In this document: positions 1-7,666 of the stretch, piece after piece
Layout of the letters: every line of letters starts with the position of its first letter
Numbering within the stretch: the stretch's first letter is position 1
Assembly: GCA_029850565.1 (NCBI GenBank)
Contig: JARCRR010000163.1
Location: forward strand, 1-25,624
DNA: 25,624 bases
Direction of reading: 5' to 3'
Source of the DNA: Gallionella sp.
Lineage (GTDB): Bacteria > Pseudomonadota > Gammaproteobacteria > Burkholderiales > Gallionellaceae
Program-made: the position numbers and the translations under genes
Notes under the pieces: model-generated
What the model was told of the DNA's origin: nothing
What the model saw: only the letters and a program-made list of their open reading frames with translations
Database searches by the model: none

Positions 1-40
1 ATCCCGTGATGAAGATGGTCTTGCCTCTCAAATCACTCAT
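1..40 (-). CDS. Short-chain dehydrogenase/reductase, N-terminal fragment
   Basis: Only the first 13 codons are visible; the gene runs off the left edge. They read MSDLRGKTIFITG, the typical opening of an SDR-family oxidoreductase: a first beta strand leading into the Gly-rich NAD(P) loop. The ATG at 40 is preceded by an AGGAG-type ribosome site that overlaps the stop codon of the upstream hydrolase gene, so the two are probably co-transcribed. The substrate cannot be inferred. Its position after fadE and a hydrolase suggests lipid or acyl metabolism, which is inference. Confidence 0.6.
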   Translation of the reverse strand, partial: MSDLRGKTIFITG

Positions 41-55
41 GGCATCCCGCCTCTC

Positions 56-1117
56 CTAGTTACCCACAGTGACATATTGCGCCACCAGCGCATGGTATTC
101 CTTGTTCCACGAGGCAGTCGCCTCATCGGTGCCGTCGAGCACCTTTTTCAGAAAGGCTAGCGACAAGGTCTTGGTGGCTTCTTTGATCTGCGGATTCAAT
201 ACGATGCCTCCCGTCATGGCACGGTCGGTGAAGACACTATGGGAACCGCCTGCGAACACCGTGAGTATCTTCAAAGACCCCCCCATCGCTTCGAACACCT
301 TGATGCGGTCACTGGCAGGAGATTCGTAACCCGGAATGGAGATGATGTCTTCGGTGCAGGTGATGTGCAGAGTCGGGACTTGCACGTTCTTGAGTATCGG
401 CTCCAGGTTGGTCTCGCCGTAGAACGTCGGTGCGGAGATCATGATGGCAGCACGGAAGCGTTCGTCACGGAACTGGATCACTTTGCCGCCGCGTTCCACC
501 TTGGCACCGACTGCCAGCATCACCGTATTTGCGCCGTAAGAATGTCCGGCTGCGATGAGTCTATCTTTCGCTACGCGTCCGCCATACTGACCGGACAGTA
601 TATTGTCCAACGCGAAGCGCAGATCGCGCACGCGCTCCACCGCTTCTATATCTTGTGCCGCATTCTGCAAGCGCGGCACCAGCTCGAACACGTTGCCGAA
701 CCACAGGTCGCGGTCGCTGCCAATGTGCTGCACATGCAGGCTGGCATAACCCTGGCTTGCCCAGAAACTGCCGAGATAACTGTAGCCGTTCTTGGAACCA
801 CCCAGCCCATGCGAGAAGACGATCAAGGGAACTTGTTTCACCGCTTCCTGCTTGGGCCAATAAAGACGCGCCGGAACCGCACGTCCGCGTGTGTTGTCGA
901 TCCAGTCCAGATCGACCACCTCGAACGCGGGATCGCTTTGATCGACTATCTGTACCGCGTTCGCGGCAGGAATGACCGAACGATTAGGGTCGCTGGCCTT
1001 GCATGCGGATAGAAAGAGCGCAGCCGCAAGCAACAGGACGATGAAGGGCAAACTATCGCGAACGAACCCCCGTCCGCGTTTCGCGACATGGATGCGATTT
1101 GAATGGCTCGTATTCAT
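56..1117 (-). CDS. Lipoprotein alpha/beta hydrolase (PAF-acetylhydrolase/dienelactone hydrolase-like)
   Basis: The protein has 353 residues. A basic N-terminus and hydrophobic stretch (about 22-38) end in the lipobox LSAC with Cys39, so it should be a membrane-anchored periplasmic lipoprotein. Alpha/beta-hydrolase signs are the oxyanion-type FSHGLGG (101-107), the nucleophile elbow GHSYG with Ser193, a plausible acid at Asp257 and the likely catalytic His293 in GSHSVF. The family cleaves esters or short acyl groups; the substrate here is unknown. The gene lies 41 bp after fadE and directly before the SDR gene, so one operon is likely. No strong ribosome site precedes the ATG at 1117, but no other in-frame Met keeps the signal peptide intact. 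Confidence 0.8.
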   Translation of the reverse strand: MNTSHSNRIHVAKRGRGFVRDSLPFIVLLLAAALFLSACKASDPNRSVIPAANAVQIVDQSDPAFEVVDLDWIDNTRGRAVPARLYWPKQEAVKQVPLIVFSHGLGGSKNGYSYLGSFWASQGYASLHVQHIGSDRDLWFGNVFELVPRLQNAAQDIEAVERVRDLRFALDNILSGQYGGRVAKDRLIAAGHSYGANTVMLAVGAKVERGGKVIQFRDERFRAAIMISAPTFYGETNLEPILKNVQVPTLHITCTEDIISIPGYESPASDRIKVFEAMGGSLKILTVFAGGSHSVFTDRAMTGGIVLNPQIKEATKTLSLAFLKKVLDGTDEATASWNKEYHALVAQYVTVGN

Positions 1118-1158
1118 CGTCTGTCTATATATCGGTTATCGCCAGCCCTCGCTCCGCT

Positions 1159-3594
1159 TCACTTCCCTGCCGCCAATTGCTCCGGTGCGAAATCATCCAC
1201 CATGATGACCTTGCGCCGTAGTGCATAGTCGCGCTCCAACTGCAAAGCCTGCTCCGGTGTGATGAATCCTTTATCGCGCGCTTCGGCGACCATCTGCAAT
1301 TCTTCGAGTGATTTGAGCTTGCCCCCCTTGCGCGCCTTTTCCAGCTCGGCCTGCATCGGCTCACACACCAGGGTACTGGCCAGCGCGGCTTCCAAAGCAC
1401 CGATGGCATCTGATTCATCCGTCGGCAAATACATGCCTGCGGTCAGACGGTCGCGTGCGGCACCCGGTTTCATCAACAGCGAAGAGACTTGGTGTCCGAG
1501 TTGATCTGACGGCGGCCTACGGCATTGCCCTAGCGGGAAGATTAACGCGCGCATCAACAAGGCGAAGAAACGATTGGGGAAGTTCTGCAATACGCCGTCA
1601 AAGGCAGCCTGGATGCGGAACAAGGCATCATCCATCGCCCAATTCAACAGTGGCAGGTCTTCTTCAGGACGTCCATCGTCCTCGAACTTCTTCAAGGTGG
1701 CGGAGCAGATATAGAGCTGACTCAAGACATCACCCAGACGTGCAGAAAGTTTCTCGCGGCGTTTCAGCGCGCCCCCCAAGGACAGCATGGCGATATCGGA
1801 AGCGAAGGCGAAGGCTGCCGCATAGCGCGTCATCTGTTGATAGTAGCGATGCGTCGGCGCATCAGTCGGCACATTGATCAAACGTCCGCCTGACAAAGCA
1901 TAAGCCAGCGTGCGCACGCCATTGCTCAAACTGAAACTGATGTGGGCAAAGAACGCTTCGTCAAAATTATGCACGGCCTTCTTGGCGTTCTGCTCATGCG
2001 CCGCCTGGATCTCTTTCAGCACATAAGGATGCGCGCGCACCGCGCCCTGCCCGAAGATGATGAGGCTGCGCGTGAGGATGTTAGCCCCTTCCACCGTGAT
2101 GCCGATGGGGGTCTGCTGATAGGCGCGCGCCAGATAGTTCTCCGGCCCCATGCAGATGCCTTTGCCGCCGTGCACGTCCATCGCGTCGTTGATGACGATG
2201 CGTCCGCGCTCGGTGCAGTGATACTTGACGATAGCCGAGACGACAGATGGCTTCTCTCCAAGATCCACCGCCAGCGCGGTCATCTTGCGTGCTGCATCCA
2301 TGGCGTAAGCATGACCGCCGATGCGCGCCAACGCCTCTTCCACGCCTTCGAATTTGCCGACCGGCACATGGAACTGTTTGCGCACGCGGCCATAAGCACC
2401 GCTACTTCTTACTGCCAACTTGACGCCGCCCGTCGCACTCGCGGGCAACGAGATCGAACGTCCCGCCGCCAGACACTCCATCAACATGCGCCAGCCTTGG
2501 CCGATGCGTTGCGTACCACCGATGATGTAATCCATCGGGATGAACACATCCTTGCCGGTAGTCGGCCCGTTCTGGAAAGCCGAGTTCAGTGGGAAATGGC
2601 GGCGCCCCACTTCCACTCCGGGCGTATCGGTAGGGATCAGCGCCAGCGTGATACCGCGCGATTTTTCCGCACCCAACAGGTGATCCGGGTCATATAGTTT
2701 GAAAGCCAAGCCAAGCAGCGTGGCGACAGGGGCCAGGGTGATGTAACGCTTCTCCCAGGTCACCCGCAAGCCGAGCACGTTCTGCTGCCCGTTGAATTCG
2801 CCGTAGCAGACGATGCCGACATCGGGGATCGCCCCCGCATCGGAACCCGCCATCGGGCCGGTCAACGCAAAGCACGGCACTTCCAACCCCTTCGCCAAAC
2901 GGCGCAGGTATTTATCCTTCTGCTCTTGTGTGCCGTACTTCAACAGCAACTCGGCCGGGCCGAGCGAGTTGGGCACCATCACCGTCACCGCCGCCGTACC
3001 GCTGCGCGAGGCGACCTTGGTCACCACCGCCGAGTGCGCTTGCGCGGAGAACTCCAACCCGCCGTATTCCTTCGGGATGATCATGCCGAAGAAGCCTTTG
3101 TCTTTGATGAACTGCCAAACCTCGGGCGACAAGTCTTGGCGTGTGTGGGTCACATCCCAATCGTCGATCATGGCGCACAACTGCTCGACTTCGTTATCGA
3201 GGAAAGCTTGCTCCTCGGCGCTGATGCCTGTCTTGGGCATCGCCAACAACTTGGTCCAGCGCGGACGACCACTGAACAACTCGCCATCCCACCACACGGT
3301 GCCGGCATCCAGCGCTTCTTGTTCGGTCTGCGAGACTTGGGGAAGTATCTTGCGGAATATCTTGAGGATGAAGCTGCTGATCAGCAGGCGGCGCAGGAAA
3401 GGAACGCCAAATACGAGAACGAAAACGGTCAGCGCGATATAGACCGTTTGCAGCGCATCGTCAGAGATGCGACTCTCGATGGCCACCACCGGCACGATCA
3501 CCGCAATGGCGATCAACCAACTCCATATCGAGGCACGAAAGAATGCGAGTAAAAGAAGGACTGCAAGCACCACGATCGTTATCAGCATCGCCAT
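1159..3594 (-). CDS. fadE: Acyl-CoA dehydrogenase FadE
   Basis: This 811-residue protein matches the long FadE class (the E. coli protein is about 814 residues). FadE catalyses the first step of beta-oxidation, the FAD-dependent alpha,beta-dehydrogenation of acyl-CoA. The N-terminus has two hydrophobic segments (about 3-19 and 24-70), as in membrane-associated FadE. An acyl-CoA dehydrogenase core follows, with landmarks such as IIPKEYGGLEFSAQ, CFALTGPMAGSDAGAIPD and MDVHGGKGICMGPENYLARA, and then the FadE-type C-terminal extension (DUF1974-like). An AAGAGG ribosome site about 6 nt before the ATG at 3594 supports the start. It heads a minus-strand cluster with a hydrolase and an SDR. The assignment is firm; chain-length preference cannot be read from the sequence. 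Confidence 0.93.
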   Translation of the reverse strand: MAMLITIVVLAVLLLLAFFRASIWSWLIAIAVIVPVVAIESRISDDALQTVYIALTVFVLVFGVPFLRRLLISSFILKIFRKILPQVSQTEQEALDAGTVWWDGELFSGRPRWTKLLAMPKTGISAEEQAFLDNEVEQLCAMIDDWDVTHTRQDLSPEVWQFIKDKGFFGMIIPKEYGGLEFSAQAHSAVVTKVASRSGTAAVTVMVPNSLGPAELLLKYGTQEQKDKYLRRLAKGLEVPCFALTGPMAGSDAGAIPDVGIVCYGEFNGQQNVLGLRVTWEKRYITLAPVATLLGLAFKLYDPDHLLGAEKSRGITLALIPTDTPGVEVGRRHFPLNSAFQNGPTTGKDVFIPMDYIIGGTQRIGQGWRMLMECLAAGRSISLPASATGGVKLAVRSSGAYGRVRKQFHVPVGKFEGVEEALARIGGHAYAMDAARKMTALAVDLGEKPSVVSAIVKYHCTERGRIVINDAMDVHGGKGICMGPENYLARAYQQTPIGITVEGANILTRSLIIFGQGAVRAHPYVLKEIQAAHEQNAKKAVHNFDEAFFAHISFSLSNGVRTLAYALSGGRLINVPTDAPTHRYYQQMTRYAAAFAFASDIAMLSLGGALKRREKLSARLGDVLSQLYICSATLKKFEDDGRPEEDLPLLNWAMDDALFRIQAAFDGVLQNFPNRFFALLMRALIFPLGQCRRPPSDQLGHQVSSLLMKPGAARDRLTAGMYLPTDESDAIGALEAALASTLVCEPMQAELEKARKGGKLKSLEELQMVAEARDKGFITPEQALQLERDYALRRKVIMVDDFAPEQLAAGK

Positions 3595-3629
3595 ATCGAA
3601 CCTCTTGTTTTTGTTTGTGGATAGGGCGA

Positions 3630-3658
3630 ACTGTAACGCCAGTGTGAGAGGCTGACAA
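3630..3658 (-). promoter_or_regulatory. Candidate sigma70 promoter for fadE
   Basis: On the minus strand a TTGTCA -35 element (3653-3658) and a TACAGT -10 element (3630-3635) are separated by exactly 17 bp, ending about 35 bp before the fadE start. An AT-rich run (TATATATCC) lies just upstream. The element is called from consensus match only. Confidence 0.45.
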
Positions 3659-4006
3659 TGGATATATAAGCGGCGACCTCAAGAACCCCGCGCACCACTC
3701 ATCTGCGTCCAATAATCAGCCGCGCGGATTCACAAAACATCACGGATCAGCCAGTAAAAATGAATCGCTTCGACTCAACACCAAGTTAAAGTTAAACCCA
3801 GACAGTCCATAAAAAATAACTCCGTCATACCGGCGAAGGCCGGTATCCAGTTCATTAATAATTGGGGTGGCATTACGGTTTTGCCCGCTGCGCGGCACTA
3901 TTTAATTGCTGGATTCCGGCCTTCGCCGGAACGACTGCCAAATGAATGATTTCGGTTAGTAACACCCGCATTGCAGAGATAACGAAACTGCCGCCGCAAC
4001 CCCCGT
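3659..4006. other. Intergenic region between divergent fadE and radical SAM gene
   Basis: About 350 bp with no convincing gene. It holds the REPIN-like inverted repeat at 3822-3935. An in-frame extension of the radical SAM gene back to 3946 reads out of the end of that repeat and has no ribosome site, so I do not count it as coding. The rest shows no clear terminator or operator. Confidence 0.5.
3822..3935. repeat. REPIN/BIME-like pair of inverted palindromic repeats
   Basis: The left arm (3822-3850, ccgtcataccggcgaaggcc onward) and right arm (3909-3935) are inverted, imperfect copies of the same unit. Each arm is itself a palindrome around ccggcgaaggccgg. The roughly 58-bp loop is AT-rich at its edges with a GC-rich centre. 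The same unit, in a gca rather than gaa variant, forms the element at 7689-7817, so this is a dispersed family. Such elements are non-coding and usually moved in trans by a REP-associated transposase, which is not in this window. Confidence 0.8.
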
Positions 4007-4012
4007 TACAAT
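4007..4012 (+). promoter_or_regulatory. -10-like hexamer directly before the radical SAM start
   Basis: TACAAT lies 5 nt before the ATG at 4018. A transcript starting the usual 6-8 nt after a -10 box would begin at or within the start codon, giving a leaderless or near-leaderless mRNA. There is no good -35 match and no ribosome site, so this is weak evidence only. Confidence 0.25.
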
Positions 4013-4017
4013 TCCGC

Positions 4018-4899
4018 ATGAACTTAAGTTATGACATGCCTTTGTTCCGTCCTCCCTCCGAAGGCGACAACCTCATCATCCAGGCCACGCTCGGGTGCAG
4101 CTTCAACCAGTGCAGCTTTTGCGCCATGTATCGCAGCAAGCACTATGTCGAACGCCCATTGGCCGACGTGTTCGCCGACATCCGCCAAGCCGCTGCCGAT
4201 TGGCCGGATGCGCACCGCGTGTTTCTGGCCGATGGCGATGCACTGGCACTACCGACGGAACATCTGCTCACCATTCTGCGCGAACTGGCGGCGGCGCTGC
4301 CGCGCCTCACGCGCGTCTCCTGCTACGCCACACCCGGCAACCTCGCGCGCAAGAGCGCCGAAGAATTGGCCCTGCTGCACGAGCACAAACTCAACCTGCT
4401 CTACTTCGGCATCGAATCCGGCTCCGATCTCATCCTGAAAAAGATCACCAAGGGTGCCACGCAAAAGCGCATGGCCGAAGTGCTGCACAAAGCACACGCC
4501 AGCGGCATGAAAATCTCCGCCACCGTCATCCTCGGGCTGGGCGGCGTCACACACAGCGACGAACACATAGACGGCACCATAGACCTGCTCAACAGCGCCC
4601 CCGTCACCTACCTCTCCACGCTGCAACTGACTCTGCACGAAAGCATAGAAGAAGAATTCCAGCGCAAATACGGCGAGCCGTTCGAGATGCCGGACGACCT
4701 GGCGATATTGAAAGAACAGGAAAGACTCATCAGCGGCCTCAACCCGCCGCATCCAATCATCTTCCGCTCCAACCATGCCTCCAATGCGCTGGCACTCGCA
4801 GGGAATCTGCCCAAGGACAAAGAGAAACTGCTGCTGCAACTACGGGAAGCGATGGCTGGGCATCGGCCGCTGCGGCCTGTTTACATGCGCGGGCTTTGA
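4018..4899 (+). CDS. Radical SAM family protein (function unassigned)
   Basis: With the start at 4018 the protein has 293 residues. The cluster-binding cysteines are Cys27, Cys32 and Cys35 (GCSFNQCSFC), a CX4CX2C spacing instead of the usual CX3CX2C. Other radical SAM core signs are YFGIESGSD (the GxIxGxxE-like strand) and ATVILGLGG. The conserved C-terminal phrase IIFRSNHASNALALAGNLPKDK marks a widespread but uncharacterised family that I recognise by its consensus. No B12 or TRAM domain is visible, and no substrate can be named. The start was chosen because the family begins close to MNLSYDMPLFRPPSEG; the upstream in-frame ATG at 3946 would add 24 residues partly derived from the repeat. 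It is transcribed alone, away from fadE. Confidence 0.8.
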   Translation: MNLSYDMPLFRPPSEGDNLIIQATLGCSFNQCSFCAMYRSKHYVERPLADVFADIRQAAADWPDAHRVFLADGDALALPTEHLLTILRELAAALPRLTRVSCYATPGNLARKSAEELALLHEHKLNLLYFGIESGSDLILKKITKGATQKRMAEVLHKAHASGMKISATVILGLGGVTHSDEHIDGTIDLLNSAPVTYLSTLQLTLHESIEEEFQRKYGEPFEMPDDLAILKEQERLISGLNPPHPIIFRSNHASNALALAGNLPKDKEKLLLQLREAMAGHRPLRPVYMRGL

Positions 4900-4953
4900 G
4901 CCGAATCACTTTGTCTGTGGCTTATGGACACATACGATACGACACGCCTCGGT

Positions 4954-4982
4954 TTGACTTGTACTTTTCAAATACTTATCCT
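4954..4982 (+). promoter_or_regulatory. Candidate sigma70 promoter for the lipoprotein gene
   Basis: TTGACT (4954-4959) and TATCCT (4977-4982) are separated by 17 bp and lie 60 bp before the ATG at 5043. Called from consensus match alone. Confidence 0.45.
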
Positions 4983-5042
4983 GCCCTTACTCATGTCTCT
5001 CAGCGTTTAACGTAATGCTATGTGGAGTTATGGAGGGTTGCC

Positions 5043-5768
5043 ATGATTTACCAAAAATCGTATTCATTGTCGTGGAATGGTTTGTTCGTTTCATTGATCT
5101 GTACTGTCGTTGTTACGGTTTCCGGATGTGCCTCTCTCATTATGCCTAGTGGCATGAAAATACTTCCCAAAGGGCCTGATGGTTTGCAGCGTATTGAAGT
5201 TTCGGAAGTGGCACCAAACGAGGCACCGATCTCCACTAACTACAAAAACGATACATGGAAAATCGAGATGGCTATGCCTGGGGGGTGGAAATTAGATAAG
5301 GAGCTTTCCAAGCGATCCAATTCTCCTTTTAAAGTCGAGTTCACCCGTCCCAACGGTTGGCTGACAGTTTTTTGTTGGGATGGAGTCAGCGATGTCATCG
5401 CTCTCAAAGAAAAGACAATTGCCGCCATCGGTGGGATCGATGCTCCGCCCGAGCTCAACAAAAATGTGTGGGTCATTCCCGGTGCAGCTCAGCCTGCAGA
5501 GCTCTACACACTGTTCGGCTATCACGATGCGGTCATCACAGTTCCCGATCCGAAAACAGGTCAACCACTTCGTGATGCAAAAACAGGCAAGATCCTGGCG
5601 TACAACGCGCACTTTTTAAAGACCTTCAAGATCATCGTAAAGCCAGCCACTAAGCCGGGAAGCTGCAACTACGGAATACAACTGCTGGAGCTTGCACCCG
5701 ATGACAGCAAAATCCACGCGGAGACACTGGCAGGGCACGCGCTGTCCATCGCCCGCGGGCTCAAGTAA
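5043..5768 (+). CDS. Hypothetical lipoprotein
   Basis: The protein has 241 residues and I do not recognise its family. A signal sequence ends in the lipobox VSGC with Cys29, so it should be anchored in the envelope. The mature part has no metal-binding clusters or repeats; it looks like a compact alpha/beta domain, with a few Trp residues and a single later Cys (GSCNYG) near the C-terminus. The ATG at 5043 has a good GGAGGG ribosome site, better than the upstream in-frame ATG at 5022, which would put charged residues before the signal peptide. It sits between a lone radical SAM gene and the Cus cluster with its own promoter candidate, so context gives little hint of function. Confidence 0.7.
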   Translation: MIYQKSYSLSWNGLFVSLICTVVVTVSGCASLIMPSGMKILPKGPDGLQRIEVSEVAPNEAPISTNYKNDTWKIEMAMPGGWKLDKELSKRSNSPFKVEFTRPNGWLTVFCWDGVSDVIALKEKTIAAIGGIDAPPELNKNVWVIPGAAQPAELYTLFGYHDAVITVPDPKTGQPLRDAKTGKILAYNAHFLKTFKIIVKPATKPGSCNYGIQLLELAPDDSKIHAETLAGHALSIARGLK

Positions 5769-5889
5769 AGGAGCTAACAGAGCTAACGGGGTCAGCATCG
5801 CAATTCCTCCAGAATGATTACTCGCACAAGCCACTCAGCCCCACACCTACCGATTGACTCTCAGCCCACACTTCGCCACACTGTGTCCC

Positions 5890-6279
5890 ATGTCCAAGCA
5901 AATCCGAAAATTCGTGGCCGTATTCATGCTGTTGTGGTTGCCGCTCTCTAGCGGTAGCGCACTGGCGGCTTCGCTCGCGATGCAGTTGCAGCAGGGCGAA
6001 TGTCATGAGTCGGCGGAGATGATGACCATGTCGCACGACGATATGATGGATCACGACATGATGCAGCATGACCATGAAGCCATGCAGGCGAGCAGTGAAG
6101 GCGATGCTGGTTGCACTTCTTGCGGCGTTTGCCATCTGGCTTGCACGGCTTATCTCGATGCACCGGTGGTTGCCATGCAACTGACCGAAACCGCTTCTCA
6201 GGCTGTTAGTTCTATCCCCGAGACTTTCGTCTCTCATCTTTCCGCCCCGCTCGATCCACCTCCCCTCGCCCGCGTCTAA
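5890..6279 (+). CDS. Small exported Met/His/Cys-rich metal-binding protein (DUF2946/CopL-like)
   Basis: The protein has 129 residues. A signal peptide (about 1-29, with the core FMLLWLPLSS and an ALA cleavage region) is followed by a segment dense in Met, His and Asp (about 38-66, for example MMDHDMMQHDHEAM). Then comes a CX2CX2CX3C motif (Cys75, 78, 81, 85) and a Pro-rich tail. Small proteins like this often lead copper or silver efflux operons and are presumed to bind Cu(I)/Ag(I) in the periplasm. It lies 103 bp before cusC on the same strand. The start at 5890 is preferred because the upstream in-frame TTG would add a tail before the signal. No strong ribosome site is visible. Family naming is tentative; metal binding is inferred from composition. 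Confidence 0.7.
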   Translation: MSKQIRKFVAVFMLLWLPLSSGSALAASLAMQLQQGECHESAEMMTMSHDDMMDHDMMQHDHEAMQASSEGDAGCTSCGVCHLACTAYLDAPVVAMQLTETASQAVSSIPETFVSHLSAPLDPPPLARV

Positions 6280-6280
6280 C

Positions 6281-6324
6281 GCAGGACGAGTCCGTCTGTA
6301 ATTCCTAAACGTTCCTCGTCCTGC
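6281..6324. promoter_or_regulatory. Inverted repeat between the metal-binding gene and cusC
   Basis: GCAGGACGAG (6281-6290) and its exact reverse complement CTCGTCCTGC (6315-6324) flank a 24-nt loop, starting just after the stop codon of the upstream gene. A smaller stem, GGCAG/CTGCC, follows at 6331-6350. It could be an mRNA stem-loop or attenuator, or an operator. There is no T-run, so a simple terminator is less likely. Confidence 0.4.
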
Positions 6325-6382
6325 CCGTTCGGCAGTCGTTTTCGGCTGCCTGCTTGTATCGCAAAGCAACAGGATGTGGATC

Positions 6383-7666
6383 ATGAAAAACTATTTAAGA
6401 CTGATGACCTTGGTGTGCGGCGTGTGGCTATCCAGCAGCCATGCAGAGTTGCTACCGCTACAAAGCAGCACCGCGCTCACCCATGCGCCCACCGTGAAGA
6501 CGGTCGGCACCACCACGCTCGGCAGCAACGTTGAAGGTTTGCTGCGCTATGCGCGCGAGCACAACCCCAGCCTTGCCGCATCGCGCTTTGATGTGGAGGC
6601 GGCCACCCAGCGCGCCGAACCTTCTGCCGCCTTGCCCGATCCCGTGTTGCGTATCGAGCCGATGGATGTCACGCGGGGCGGTGGCACACGCTATCTCGTG
6701 ATGCAGAGCGTGCCGTGGTTCGGCAAACGCGGGCTGCAACGCGAGGTGTCTGAAGCGCAGATGGCACAGGCCGACGGGCAGATGGCCGCGACTTGGACCG
6801 AACTGGCGAACCGCATCAAGCAGGCTTATGCGATGAATCACTACACTGCCGCGAGCGAACGCTTGACGCAGCAGACACTGGACTTGCTGGACAACATGGA
6901 ACAGATCGTGCAGACCCGTTATGCCCATGGTCTGGCTACCCAGCAGGATGTGATCCAAGTGCAACTGGAAAAGACCATGCTGCGCGGCGAACTAATCGCA
7001 TTGCAGAACGAACATCACCACAACCATGCACGGCTCAACGCCCTGCTGTCGCGCCCGACGAGCGCAGCACTCGCCGATCCGGAGCAACTGCGCAGCATGC
7101 CGTCGCCCGCTTCACTCGACGAAGCGGGCCTGTTGGAACAGTTACGCGCCCGCAATCCGCAACTGCGCATCGCCGAGGCAGATATCCAATCCGCAGAGAA
7201 GAGTCGCGAGTTGAGCTACGCCAAACGCTATCCGGATTTCACCCTCGGCGTCGCGCCCACCCAGAGCGGCAACACGGTCAAACAATGGGACTTGATGTTC
7301 GAACTTAACATTCCCTTGCAACAATCATCGCGCCGCGCACAGGAGGGTGAGACCGAGGCGATGCTGTCGGCTTCGACGGCACGCAAACAGGCGCTGCTCG
7401 ACCAGATGCAAGCGGAACTCTCCGAGGCACTGTCGGCGCTGGAGTCGGCACGCCGCACCGAAACGCTGATCGCCACGCGCCTGCTACCCCAAGCCGAGTT
7501 GACCTATCAGTCCGCATTGGCCGGATACGAAACGGGCAAAGTGTCCTTCAGCATGCTCATCGAAGCGCAGAAACAGATCCTCAAAGCCAAGCAGCAACAC
7601 CTGCAAGCCCAGACCGACATGCAATTGCGTCTGGCCGACATCGAGAAGTCCCTGGGAGAAGAATGA
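6383..7666 (+). CDS. cusC: CusC/CzcC-type outer-membrane efflux channel
   Basis: The protein has 427 residues and belongs to the TolC-like outer-membrane factor family. It forms the trimeric exit duct of a heavy-metal RND pump. A signal peptide (SSSHA, then ELLP) is followed by two outer-membrane efflux repeats: one from about LLRYAREHNPSLAASRFD to the LSRPTS region, and a second beginning at LLEQLRARNPQLRIAEAD. Both have long Gln/Ala/Glu-rich coiled-coil helices. There is no N-terminal Cys, so it does not look lipidated as E. coli CusC is. The start at 6383 has an AGGA site 8 nt upstream; the in-frame ATG at 6374 overlaps that site. Its stop overlaps the cusB start as ATGA, indicating coupled translation. 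The metal assignment comes from its CusBA neighbours. Confidence 0.88.
   Translation: MKNYLRLMTLVCGVWLSSSHAELLPLQSSTALTHAPTVKTVGTTTLGSNVEGLLRYAREHNPSLAASRFDVEAATQRAEPSAALPDPVLRIEPMDVTRGGGTRYLVMQSVPWFGKRGLQREVSEAQMAQADGQMAATWTELANRIKQAYAMNHYTAASERLTQQTLDLLDNMEQIVQTRYAHGLATQQDVIQVQLEKTMLRGELIALQNEHHHNHARLNALLSRPTSAALADPEQLRSMPSPASLDEAGLLEQLRARNPQLRIAEADIQSAEKSRELSYAKRYPDFTLGVAPTQSGNTVKQWDLMFELNIPLQQSSRRAQEGETEAMLSASTARKQALLDQMQAELSEALSALESARRTETLIATRLLPQAELTYQSALAGYETGKVSFSMLIEAQKQILKAKQQHLQAQTDMQLRLADIEKSLGEE

Noticed and set aside
3946..4017. Upstream start for the radical SAM gene
   Set aside because: The ATG at 3946 reads out of the end of the REPIN, has no ribosome site, and the added residues are not family-like.
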